Shown here: positions 8,099-15,511 of the stretch, piece after piece
Numbering within the stretch: position 1 is the first letter of the stretch
Layout: each line of letters begins with the position of its first letter
Assembly: GCA_946413885.1 (NCBI GenBank)
Contig: CAMKMK010000020.1
Span: forward strand, 1-16,927
Reading direction: 5' to 3'
Origin: an uncultured Prevotellaceae bacterium
GTDB taxonomy: Bacteria > Bacteroidota > Bacteroidia > Bacteroidales > Bacteroidaceae
DNA length: 16,927 nucleotides
The notes under the pieces: generated by a model
Database searches by the model: none
Seen by the model: only the letters and a program-made list of their open reading frames with translations
Told to the model about the DNA's origin: nothing
Position numbers and translations under genes: made by a program

Positions 8099-9208
8099 TT
8101 AATTCTTCACTTTTTGGTCGTCTTTAACCATGTTTGCTCCCTCAGCCACAATCTCAGTACCTTCGGTAAGCCCTTCGGTTACAATGTATTGCTTGCCGTC
8201 ATTCTGAGGATGAACGCTGATAATCTTACTGTGAGCTACACCTTCCGCGTCAACCAACATAACACGGAACTTGTTTTGAATCTGTACGGCTGCTGTAGTA
8301 GGAATGGTTAACGCATCTTTATAGATAATGGGAATAATGACTTTGCCTGTGCTACCTGAATGCAGGATGTGACTGGGATTGTCGAATACGGCACGCAGTT
8401 GTACGCTACCTGTTGCCCTATCCACAACACCACTTGCTGATTCCACACGACCAGGAAGGTTGTACATCGTTCCATCTACCAACTGGAGTTTAACCTCAGG
8501 CATTGACTCAACGGCTTTCTCTACCGATCCGTTTTCACGAGTAAGCTGAAGGAACTGGGCTTCGTTCATGCTGAAATAAACCCACATCTGATTATTGTCA
8601 CTTACTGTAGTCAAGGATTGAGGCATGCTGGGACCAACAAGTGCACCCTGGCGATAAGGCAGAATGCCAACAACACCATCAGCAGGACTCTTCACTACAG
8701 TGTAAGAAAGACTGTTTCTCGCATTGATTACTTGAGCTTGAGCCTGAGCAACGGCAGCTTTGGCTGATAGCAAACTGTTGTGAGCTGTTTGTAAGTCATA
8801 ATCGCTGATTACCTGCTGGTCGAAGAGTTGTTTCCGACTATCGTAACTCAGTTGAGCAGTAGCTTCCTGTGCTTGTGCAGATTTGAGAGCTGCCTCAGCA
8901 GTGTTCAATGCAGCCTGATATGGAACTTGATCAATGATAAACATCGTCTGCCCTTTCTTTACGTTTTGACCTTCAGTAACCTGGATTCTCTGCAAGGTAC
9001 CTCCCACTTGTGGATAGACTTCAACGTCCTGACGACCACGTATCGTGGCATTGTAGCTTGATTCAAGGGTAATGTCAGACTTTGCCACCTTGGTTGTCTT
9101 AAAGACTGTAATTGGGGTTTCCTGTTGTTTTTGATTACCACTGCATGCACTTAACAATAGCATTCCTAACATGATTGTCAGGAGCTTTGATTTAAAGATT
9201 CTTCTCAT
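8099..9208 (-). CDS. RND pump periplasmic adaptor lipoprotein (membrane fusion protein)
   Basis: A 369-residue AcrA/MexA-type adaptor bridging the inner-membrane pump and the outer-membrane channel. I start it at the ATG at 9208: it gives a proper lipoprotein signal ending LLSAC with lipid Cys22. A longer in-frame reading exists upstream but would run through the promoter at 9270-9301. Domains in order: first half of the beta-barrel and lipoyl domain with EVYPQVGGTLQRI (63-75) and EGQNVKKGQ (79-87), an Ala/Gln-rich helical hairpin (about 98-166) containing VISDYDLQTAHN, the second lipoyl half (SPADGVVG, 174-181), a beta-barrel (about 205-290) with ATGSVQLRAVF, and a membrane-proximal domain to the end. 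It is the first gene of the four-gene pump operon. Confidence 0.95.
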   Translation of the reverse strand: MRRIFKSKLLTIMLGMLLLSACSGNQKQQETPITVFKTTKVAKSDITLESSYNATIRGRQDVEVYPQVGGTLQRIQVTEGQNVKKGQTMFIIDQVPYQAALNTAEAALKSAQAQEATAQLSYDSRKQLFDQQVISDYDLQTAHNSLLSAKAAVAQAQAQVINARNSLSYTVVKSPADGVVGILPYRQGALVGPSMPQSLTTVSDNNQMWVYFSMNEAQFLQLTRENGSVEKAVESMPEVKLQLVDGTMYNLPGRVESASGVVDRATGSVQLRAVFDNPSHILHSGSTGKVIIPIIYKDALTIPTTAAVQIQNKFRVMLVDAEGVAHSKIISVHPQNDGKQYIVTEGLTEGTEIVAEGANMVKDDQKVKN

Positions 9209-9241
9209 AACTGTTATAATATTTTTTCTTGTTATCCAATT

Positions 9242-9312
9242 ATTAAAAATGGTTTGACCAAATCGGGTACAAAAGTACGAATTTTTATTGGGATGAGGAA
9301 ACCATTTTAAAT
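9242..9312. promoter_or_regulatory. Inverted repeat bracketing the efflux-operon promoter (candidate operator)
   Basis: AAAATGGTTT at 9246-9255 and AAACCATTTT at 9299-9308 are exact reverse complements, separated by 43 bp. Pairing extends outward to 9242 and 9312 with one mismatch. The arms enclose the -7 box; one overlaps the -33 box and the other lies just downstream of the predicted start of transcription. This is a plausible regulator-binding arrangement, but the binding protein is only inferred. Confidence 0.45.
9270..9301 (-). promoter_or_regulatory. Promoter of the RND efflux operon
   Basis: On the minus strand TACTTTTG (9277 to 9270) matches the Bacteroidota -7 box TAnnTTTG. TTTC (9301 to 9298) lies 20 bp upstream, one base from the TTTG -33 box. 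Transcription from about 9263 would give a leader near 55 nt before the adaptor ATG at 9208. Confidence 0.65.
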
Positions 9313-9326
9313 GTAAAAGGGAGTAG

Positions 9327-9399
9327 TGTTGTTCATTTTGGGAACAGAGTTTGATTTTGAACAATTTTTAACTAACTTTGCATTCCAAAATGAACAACA
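9327..9399. promoter_or_regulatory. 15-bp inverted repeat bracketing the AraC-gene promoter (candidate operator)
   Basis: TGTTGTTCATTTTGG (9327-9341) and CCAAAATGAACAACA (9385-9399) are perfect reverse complements with a 43-bp spacer. The spacer contains both promoter boxes of the AraC gene, and the right arm covers the predicted transcription start and the first possible ATG. A third copy of the core, TGAACAA, sits at 9358-9364. The left arm lies upstream of the promoter, so this is more likely a DNA-binding site than an RNA hairpin. Confidence 0.65.
9350..9380 (+). promoter_or_regulatory. Promoter of the AraC-family regulator gene
   Basis: TTTG at 9350-9353, a 19-bp spacer and TAACTTTG at 9373-9380 match the Bacteroidota consensus fully. 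Transcription would start near 9386-9388, so an in-frame TTG at 9378 cannot be the start codon. The ATG at 9390 would be almost leaderless; the ATG at 9402 would leave about 15 nt. Confidence 0.7.
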
Positions 9400-10298
9400 A
9401 AATGTACAAAAGCGCCAAAGAATTCTCAGAAAGTCTTTATTTCTGTACCCATCAGGTTTCTCCAAGAATGTTGGGAAGAAGTTTTTTCTTAGGCAAAATC
9501 GTTCTTATTTTTTGTCATCAGGGTAGTATGGAATTGGTTGTAGGAAACGAATCTCACCATCTTACTCCAGAACACATGATTTTTCTTCATCCTCATGCTG
9601 AGATTACGCTTCTACATTATTCAGATGACATACAGATAACAGCTATAGGCTTCATGATGGGGTTACAGGAATCAGTTCTGCATCATATTGATCCTGGTTT
9701 TTTTGCTTATATCCTGAAGACTCCTTGTTGGAAGTTGGATATCGTGCAACAGCGTGCAGTCGGGGGATTCTGTGACTCTTTTGACTATATCTGTAATCAT
9801 ATAGAATCTCCACTCAAAGCAGAGATGATTTCTAATCTGTTTACAGTCTTTCTGCAGGTTTTTTATGAAAACACGCAGCATTTCTATGCGAGCCATTATT
9901 CGGATGTCTCCATCAGTGCCAAGAGTATAGTTCTTCAGTTTATCCAACAGTTGGGTAAACACTTCAAGGAAGAGCATAGTGTGGCATACTATGCAAGCTT
10001 GCTATGCATCTCACCCAAGTATTTGACGCAAACTGTCAAGAAACGCACTGGGAATACTCCTAAAGAATTGATTGATAAGCGATTGGCAGTAGAATCACTA
10101 TATTTGCTGAAGTCCAGTGATAAAACAATCCAGGAAGTTGGCATCATGTTAGGATTCCCTGATCAAAGCTATTTTGGCCGTTTTTTCAAACGTATGTTTG
10201 GTATGTCGCCCTTGAGCTATCGTTTGAATCCTGATATGGATTTAATGAGGAAACTGAGATTAAGTGGGCAATACGAAGAACGCGAATTACTTGAATAG
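9390..10298 (+). CDS. AraC-family transcriptional regulator, probable regulator of the adjacent RND pump
   Basis: About 302 residues, the usual size for a two-domain AraC protein. The N-terminal ~175 residues look like a cupin-type sensing domain (ELVVGNESHHLTPEHMIFLHP, typical of a small beta-barrel). The C-terminus has two helix-turn-helix units: VAYYASLLCISPKYLTQTVKK (about 198-218) and IQEVGIMLGFPDQSYFGRFFKR (about 247-268), followed by the family signature GMSPLSYR (271-278). The start is uncertain: the ATG at 9390 is used here, and the ATG at 9402 fits the promoter better. It is divergent from the pump operon across 181 bp containing both promoters and two inverted repeats, the classical setting for a local regulator. 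Whether it activates or represses, and its ligand, are unknown. Its last 12 bases overlap the end of the convergent thioredoxin-family gene. Confidence 0.92.
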   Translation: MNNKMYKSAKEFSESLYFCTHQVSPRMLGRSFFLGKIVLIFCHQGSMELVVGNESHHLTPEHMIFLHPHAEITLLHYSDDIQITAIGFMMGLQESVLHHIDPGFFAYILKTPCWKLDIVQQRAVGGFCDSFDYICNHIESPLKAEMISNLFTVFLQVFYENTQHFYASHYSDVSISAKSIVLQFIQQLGKHFKEEHSVAYYASLLCISPKYLTQTVKKRTGNTPKELIDKRLAVESLYLLKSSDKTIQEVGIMLGFPDQSYFGRFFKRMFGMSPLSYRLNPDMDLMRKLRLSGQYEERELLE

Positions 10299-11450
10299 AT
10301 TCTCCAGATAATCAGCCAGATCTTTTCCTCTCAGTTTTTCAGCAATGATTTTTCCTTCGCTATCAGCAATGAAAATGCTAGGAATATATTGAACTTTAAA
10401 TTCCGATACAGCTTGGCGATTCTTGTCGATATAGTTTTGCCAAGGAGTCTTTTCTTCCGCTAAAGCTTCTTTCCAGTCTTCCACGTTTTGGTCAGCACTG
10501 ATGCTTACTATTTCCAGTCCTGCATTGTGATATTTCTGATAAAGACGTTTCAAATTCGGAATTTCCTTACGGCATGGGCTGCACCAACTGGCCCAAAAAT
10601 CAATCAGTGTATACGTTGATTTGTTTTGATTGAGTACAACCTCATTGCCTTTGATGTCAATCAGAGGGAGAGTTGGTACCATGTCTCCTACCAAGGTGGG
10701 AGGATAGACTTCATCTTCCACCTCACGTCCGTAATAACTGATTTTGGCCTCGTCACTCATACGGTTATATAGCGGTCGATCCTCCTTGTCGAGACGTCCA
10801 GCAAAACGTAGCAGCAACAGTGGCCCCATATAAGAGTCGCTGTGGGCTGCCACGATGGATTTCATGTAATCCTGACGTTCTTGAAAGGTACTCATCACTC
10901 GATCAATATAACTCTGTCCATGCAGCGTCTGGTACATATCTGCTATGGCTTGTTCATCCTTGTTCTTCTTGGCGTTTTCAATCAGACGCTGAACGTCTTT
11001 GTACTCGTTGAATACTTCTGTATCCACGCTGTCAATAAACTCCTGATATTCCTTGATGATTGACAGATACTCATTTTGTCGAGCGGCACCTTTTACATGA
11101 ATACGACTGAAGACAACTTCTGAAACTTTCTTCAGGTCATCCTTTCGAATGCGTCCAGTCATGGTGATCTTCTCACCTGGTTGTGCTATAAGTTCATATC
11201 CTCCCACATATCCCTTCAGTCCTATGATGATCAATCTGGGTTCTGTAAGAGGTAAATCGATGGGGGATATGTCAAGAGCCGGATGCTGGAGGATCAGCGG
11301 ATTCATACTCTTGTTGATAGCTCCCCAGGATAATGTGATGGTATCTTTAGCCGTTATTGTACCTTTCAAGTCGATGGTGAGACTCACTTCCTTTTGTGCC
11401 TGAGATAGTAAGCAAAAAGCTGATGCAACTAAGAATGTAATCCGTTTCAT
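10287..11450 (-). CDS. Exported TlpA-like thioredoxin-fold protein with N-terminal DUF4369-type domain
   Basis: A 387-residue periplasmic thiol-disulfide protein. The ATG at 11450 is chosen because it starts the signal peptide MKRITFLVASAFCLLSQAQ; a TTG three codons upstream is less likely. The N-terminal half (about 25-110) is a beta-rich domain like the DUF4369 regions found before Bacteroidota thioredoxins; a charged helical linker follows to about 240. The C-terminal domain (about 255-387) has the AhpC/TSA-TlpA fold with WASWCSPC, where the active cysteines are Cys290 and Cys293, and a cis-proline in YIPSIF (Pro357). The CSPC pair suggests reduction of periplasmic disulfides, as in cytochrome maturation or oxidative-stress proteins, but the partner is unknown. 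It lies 33 bp after rho on the same strand with no clear promoter between, so it may be cotranscribed with rho. Confidence 0.9.
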   Translation of the reverse strand: MKRITFLVASAFCLLSQAQKEVSLTIDLKGTITAKDTITLSWGAINKSMNPLILQHPALDISPIDLPLTEPRLIIIGLKGYVGGYELIAQPGEKITMTGRIRKDDLKKVSEVVFSRIHVKGAARQNEYLSIIKEYQEFIDSVDTEVFNEYKDVQRLIENAKKNKDEQAIADMYQTLHGQSYIDRVMSTFQERQDYMKSIVAAHSDSYMGPLLLLRFAGRLDKEDRPLYNRMSDEAKISYYGREVEDEVYPPTLVGDMVPTLPLIDIKGNEVVLNQNKSTYTLIDFWASWCSPCRKEIPNLKRLYQKYHNAGLEIVSISADQNVEDWKEALAEEKTPWQNYIDKNRQAVSEFKVQYIPSIFIADSEGKIIAEKLRGKDLADYLENLFK

Positions 11451-11483
11451 ACGATACAATTATTAAAGTAACAAAAATGTTGC

Positions 11484-13382
11484 TTAAGAATTCATGCTTA
11501 AGAGAAACTCCTCGTTGTCTTTGGTGTTTTCAAGTCTTTCCTTCACAAAGTTCATGGCCTCTATAGGATTCATGTCGGCTAGGTATTTGCGAAGAATCCA
11601 CATGCGGTCCAAGGTCATCTTATCCTGCAAGAGATCGTCTCGACGGGTAGAACTTGCCACGATGTTAACTGCAGGGAAGATTCTCTTGTTGCTAAGCATG
11701 CGATCCAATTGAAGTTCCATGTTACCCGTTCCTTTGAATTCCTCAAAGATGACTTCATCCATCTTGCTGCCCGTATCGATTAATGCTGTAGCAATGATAG
11801 TCAGGCTACCGCCGTTCTCGATATTGCGAGCAGCACCAAAGAAACGTTTGGGCTTATGTAAAGCATTTGCATCCACACCACCAGTCAGAACCTTGCCACT
11901 TGCTGGGGATACGGTATTGTAGGCTCTGGCAAGACGAGTGATAGAGTCAAGGAAGATGACTACGTCGTGGCCGCATTCAACCATACGTTTTGCCTTTTCC
12001 AGTACGATGCCTGCTATCTTCACGTGTCGTTCAGCTGGTTCATCGAAAGTAGAGGCAATCACTTCAGCATTTACTGTGCGTGCCATATCTGTAACTTCCT
12101 CTGGACGTTCGTCGATAAGGAGCATCATCAAGTATGCTTCTGGATGATTGGCAGCAATAGCATTTGCGATATCCTTCATCAGTAAGGTTTTACCAGTTTT
12201 TGGCTGAGCCACAATCAGAGCACGCTGACCTTTTCCTATAGGAGCAAAAAGGTCGACGACACGAGCTGACATGGAATCATTGTGTCCACTACATAGACGG
12301 AATTTTTCGTCTGGAAAGAGTGGGGTAAGATTCTCGAATGGGCTGCGGTCACGAACGACCTCAGGTTTGCAGCCATTGATAGTCTGAATACGTATCAATG
12401 GGAAGTATTTCTCACCTTCGCGTGGGGGGCGAACAGGTCCTTCCACCACATCGCCTGTCTTCAGTCCATACTGACGGATTGTCTGCTGATTCACATAAAT
12501 ATCGTCAGGACTACTCAGATAGTTGTAGTCGCTGCTCCGCAGGAAACCATATCCTTCGTTCATCACCTCCAGTACACCTTCCCCAATGATTCTCTCCTCA
12601 AAGTCGTAAATCTCTCTTGAGGGTATGATTGAATCTTGTTGAATAGGTTCCTCGTAGTCGCCTTGTGCTACAGAGCTGACGTCAAGGCGTGAAGTGATAG
12701 GAGTGATACCTTGCTCTTCCAGATAACTGGTAACCTGTAGTATAGGATCTGGCAAATCCTCTGTAATTACCAGATCTTTCCCATCGCGCATAAATGCTTC
12801 TTCTTCAGGAGTAAGCTCATTGCTTTGTTCAGGTGTTGCAACATCAGGAACGTCTAAAGATGTCTTTGGAGTTACTTCTACTATGGGCTCTTGTGAGGTT
12901 TCTGGTTGGGGAGTAGGTTCCTGAGGCTGAGAAGTTGCCTTAGCGCGTGCTGCCATCTTCTCATCTTCTTCTTCCCTGATTTTTGCCAAAGCGGCAGCAG
13001 CTTCTGCTTTTACCTCACTGATTCTCTTGCGACGTTTTTTTTCAGGAGCAGGGACGGATGGAGTTTCAGCAGGAGTCTCATTGACTGCATTGTCTTCTTT
13101 CTTTTCTGGTTCTTTTGTTTCCTCTTCAGCCTTTTCTGTATTCGTTTTGCGGCTACGTTTCTTTGGGGCAGCTGTTTTCTCCTTTTCGGATTCCGTCTTT
13201 TCTGCTTTCGCTTTGCGGCTACGTTTGGGCTTTTCGGAAGGTATGGTTTGCACCGATTCCGCATCGATGATGTTATATATCAATTCTGTTTTGTCTTTGG
13301 ATGAAACGGCATTCAAACTCTTTGCCAAAGCATTTAATTCATCCAAACTCATTTGTTCGAGTTCGATTTTTGTATGATTCAT
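11484..13382 (-). CDS. rho: Transcription termination factor Rho with long disordered N-terminal insert
   Basis: A 632-residue RNA-dependent hexameric ATPase that ends transcription; the E. coli protein has about 420 residues. Residues 1-42 are the Rho N-terminal helical domain (MSLDELNALAKSL). Residues about 44-255 are low-complexity, rich in Lys, Glu, Pro, Arg and Ala, and predicted disordered. The RNA-binding cold-shock domain is at about 262-336 (EGYGFLRSSDYNYLSSPDDIYV). The ATPase has Walker A QPKTGKT (393-399), Walker B VVIFLDS (474-480), the Q-loop region SGKVLTGGVDANAL (495-508) and GTGNMELQLDR (551-561). The catalytic part is intact. Long inserts of this kind are known in Bacteroidota, and in Bacteroides thetaiotaomicron the Rho insert was reported to promote phase separation. 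Within the insert, a basic block repeats at 22 residues (see findings). It is divergent from the Uup gene. Confidence 0.97.
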   Translation of the reverse strand: MNHTKIELEQMSLDELNALAKSLNAVSSKDKTELIYNIIDAESVQTIPSEKPKRSRKAKAEKTESEKEKTAAPKKRSRKTNTEKAEEETKEPEKKEDNAVNETPAETPSVPAPEKKRRKRISEVKAEAAAALAKIREEEDEKMAARAKATSQPQEPTPQPETSQEPIVEVTPKTSLDVPDVATPEQSNELTPEEEAFMRDGKDLVITEDLPDPILQVTSYLEEQGITPITSRLDVSSVAQGDYEEPIQQDSIIPSREIYDFEERIIGEGVLEVMNEGYGFLRSSDYNYLSSPDDIYVNQQTIRQYGLKTGDVVEGPVRPPREGEKYFPLIRIQTINGCKPEVVRDRSPFENLTPLFPDEKFRLCSGHNDSMSARVVDLFAPIGKGQRALIVAQPKTGKTLLMKDIANAIAANHPEAYLMMLLIDERPEEVTDMARTVNAEVIASTFDEPAERHVKIAGIVLEKAKRMVECGHDVVIFLDSITRLARAYNTVSPASGKVLTGGVDANALHKPKRFFGAARNIENGGSLTIIATALIDTGSKMDEVIFEEFKGTGNMELQLDRMLSNKRIFPAVNIVASSTRRDDLLQDKMTLDRMWILRKYLADMNPIEAMNFVKERLENTKDNEEFLLSMNS

Positions 13383-13455
13383 ATTAATCGTTAAAAAGTA
13401 AAATTCGATTGGAGATATTGGCAGTAGATAATTCCTGCCTTTCTTTTTCGATGTG

Positions 13456-13487
13456 CAAAGTTACAGCAAATATTCCAAACAACCAAA
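13456..13487 (-). promoter_or_regulatory. Promoter of rho
   Basis: On the minus strand TTTG (13487 to 13484), a 20-bp spacer and TAACTTTG (13463 to 13456) match the Bacteroidota consensus. The predicted start of transcription is near 13449, giving a leader of about 65 nt before the ATG at 13382. A leader this long could carry control signals, but I see no clear attenuator hairpin in it. Confidence 0.65.
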
Positions 13488-13528
13488 TTTTTTCATGGAA
13501 ATATCATTCCTTTTTTATCAAAAAGCAT

Positions 13529-13536
13529 TACTTTTG
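13529..13536 (+). promoter_or_regulatory. -7 box of the Uup-gene promoter
   Basis: TACTTTTG matches TAnnTTTG and lies 19 bp before the ATG at 13556. No good TTTG -33 box is present at the usual distance; the region upstream is T-rich. It lies back to back with the rho promoter, about 40 bp away. Confidence 0.45.
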
Positions 13537-13555
13537 CAATACATTATTTAATTAG

Positions 13556-15472
13556 ATGGCTTCTTGTTTACAAGTTCAGAATCTGACGCGTAGTGTGGGG
13601 GACCGTGTTCTCTTCCGCGATTTGAGTTTTGGTATCGCTCAGGGGCAACACGTGGGGCTTATTGCCCAAAATGGAACAGGCAAGAGTACCTTGCTGAATA
13701 TTCTGGCAGGAAAAGATTTTCCTGATGAGGGTGAGGTTGTTTTCCACAACGATATTCGTATGGGATATCTCGAGCAGACACCTGTTTATCCAATGGATCT
13801 TACTGTTATCGAGGCTTGTTTCTGGCACGGGAATGATACGACGAATCTCATTCGCGAGTATGAACGTTGCATGTCGATGCCTGGTAATCCAGGCCTTCAG
13901 GAGATTCTCGATCGCATGGAGCATGAAAAAGCCTGGGATTATGAGAATCGTAGCAAGACAATTCTCTCGCAACTGAAGATCAGCGACTTCCATAAGCCTC
14001 TCAATCAACTTTCAGGAGGGCAACTGAAGCGTGTTGCTCTTGCCAACGTGCTTATCACAGAGCCTGATTTCTTGATTCTTGATGAGCCGACCAATCATCT
14101 CGACCTCCAAATGATTGAGTGGCTCGAGGGTTATCTCTCACGTTCCAATGTCACGCTGCTGATGGTCACTCACGATCGTTACTTTCTTGATCGAGTTTGC
14201 TCCGTCATCGTGGAACTTGACGACGAGACGCTCTATACCTATCGAGGCAATTACAGCTATTATCTGGAGAAACGACAAGAACGAATCGATGTGTCGCGAA
14301 GTGAAGTTGCCCGCGCTAATAATCTTTATCGTACGGAACTCGACTGGATGCGTCGTATGCCTCAGGCACGAGGCCATAAGGCCCGTTATCGTGAGGAGGC
14401 TTTTTACGAACTTGAGAAGATTGCAAAGCGTCATATAGAGGAGCAGCAAGTTCGCCTCGAGATGAAGTCTACCTACATCGGAAGCAAGATTTTTGAGGCG
14501 GAATACGTCTCGAAGCGTTTCACTACCAAAGAGGTCGATGGTCAGACTCACGAGACTGTTATCCTGAAAGATTTCTACTACAATTTCTCACGTTACGAGA
14601 AAATGGGCATCGTTGGAGCCAACGGCACAGGCAAGAGTACTTTTGTAAAAATGCTTTTGGGCGAGGTGAAGCCTGATTCAGGACGTTTCGTGATAGGTGA
14701 GACGGTACGTTTTGGCTATTTCAGTCAGGATGGAATGCAGTTCAACGAAGAGATGAAGGTCATCGATGCGGTGCGTAAAACTGCTGAGTACGTCGATTTG
14801 GGTGGAGGTCGTAGATTGAGTGCTATGCAATTCCTCCAGCATTTTATGTTCTCGCCCTTGCAGCAGCAGAATTATATCTATAAGCTTTCTGGTGGTGAGA
14901 AGCGTCGTCTGTATCTGTGTACTGTCTTGATGCAGGCTCCAAATTTCTTGGTGCTGGATGAGCCTACCAATGACTTGGATATCATCACTTTGCAGATCTT
15001 GGAGCAGTATCTTCAGGATTTCCACGGCTGCGTGATTGTAGTTAGCCACGACCGCTATTTTATGGATAAGGTGGTGGATCACTTGCTGGTCTTCAATGGT
15101 GAGGGTGATGTGAAGGATTTTCCAGGCAATTACACCCAGTTCCGCGAATGGGAAAAGTTGGAGTCGAAACGTGAAGATGTAAATGTGAAGGCCAAACAAG
15201 AGATTAAATCTTCAGAGGCTACCAGTAATGAGACACGTCGAAACCGCTCTGCTGAGAAGAAGCGTTTGACTTTTAAAGAGAAGCAGGAGTTTGAACATTT
15301 AGAGAAAGACATCGAAGCCTTGGAGGCAGAGAAAGCCAGCATAGAGTCTGCTTTGAGCGGAGGAAGTGTTTCTGTGGAAGAGATTACACGAATGAGCAAG
15401 AGACTGCCTCAGGTGAACGAAGAGTTGGACGAGAAATCCATGCGATGGCTTGAGCTATCGGAATATGCCTAA
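13556..15472 (+). CDS. uup: ABC-F family ATPase, Uup type
   Basis: A 638-residue soluble protein with two ATP-binding domains and no membrane segments. ABC-F proteins act on ribosomes; Uup is tied to ribosome function and to precise excision of transposons. Domain 1: Walker A region AQNGTGKST (37-45), LSGGQ (152-156), Walker B with FLILDEPTN (172-180). The linker arm (about 236-310) contains ELDWMRRMPQARGHKAR (261-277), diagnostic of Uup. Domain 2: GANGTGKST (354-362), LSGGE (444-448), FLVLDEPTN (464-472). Catalytic glutamates 177 and 469 are both present. The C-terminal part has TFKEKQEFEHLE (572-583) and a coiled coil to about 600, the Uup DNA-binding tail. One oddity: the first Walker A begins with Ala37 rather than Gly. 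EttA and antibiotic-resistance ABC-F proteins are less likely because of the linker and tail. Confidence 0.93.
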   Translation: MASCLQVQNLTRSVGDRVLFRDLSFGIAQGQHVGLIAQNGTGKSTLLNILAGKDFPDEGEVVFHNDIRMGYLEQTPVYPMDLTVIEACFWHGNDTTNLIREYERCMSMPGNPGLQEILDRMEHEKAWDYENRSKTILSQLKISDFHKPLNQLSGGQLKRVALANVLITEPDFLILDEPTNHLDLQMIEWLEGYLSRSNVTLLMVTHDRYFLDRVCSVIVELDDETLYTYRGNYSYYLEKRQERIDVSRSEVARANNLYRTELDWMRRMPQARGHKARYREEAFYELEKIAKRHIEEQQVRLEMKSTYIGSKIFEAEYVSKRFTTKEVDGQTHETVILKDFYYNFSRYEKMGIVGANGTGKSTFVKMLLGEVKPDSGRFVIGETVRFGYFSQDGMQFNEEMKVIDAVRKTAEYVDLGGGRRLSAMQFLQHFMFSPLQQQNYIYKLSGGEKRRLYLCTVLMQAPNFLVLDEPTNDLDIITLQILEQYLQDFHGCVIVVSHDRYFMDKVVDHLLVFNGEGDVKDFPGNYTQFREWEKLESKREDVNVKAKQEIKSSEATSNETRRNRSAEKKRLTFKEKQEFEHLEKDIEALEAEKASIESALSGGSVSVEEITRMSKRLPQVNEELDEKSMRWLELSEYA

Positions 15473-15511
15473 GAATTCGCATAAGTAGAAAACAATAAAA
15501 CACAATGGAAT

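Noticed and set aside
9267..9278. GTAC-AAAA-GTAC palindrome as an operator
   Set aside because: It coincides with the minus-strand -7 box, and TTTGTAC also occurs at the GH2 promoter, so it is explained by promoter sequence.
9208..9364. Longer N-terminus for the pump adaptor, starting at 9364
   Set aside because: It would place coding sequence across the operon promoter and in front of a complete lipoprotein signal; the ATG at 9208 is the better start.
13010..13304. Overlapping basic (minus) and Phe/Cys-rich (plus) frames within the rho insert region
   Set aside because: Low-complexity codons of the Rho insert create open frames in several phases; none has a promoter or recognisable domain.
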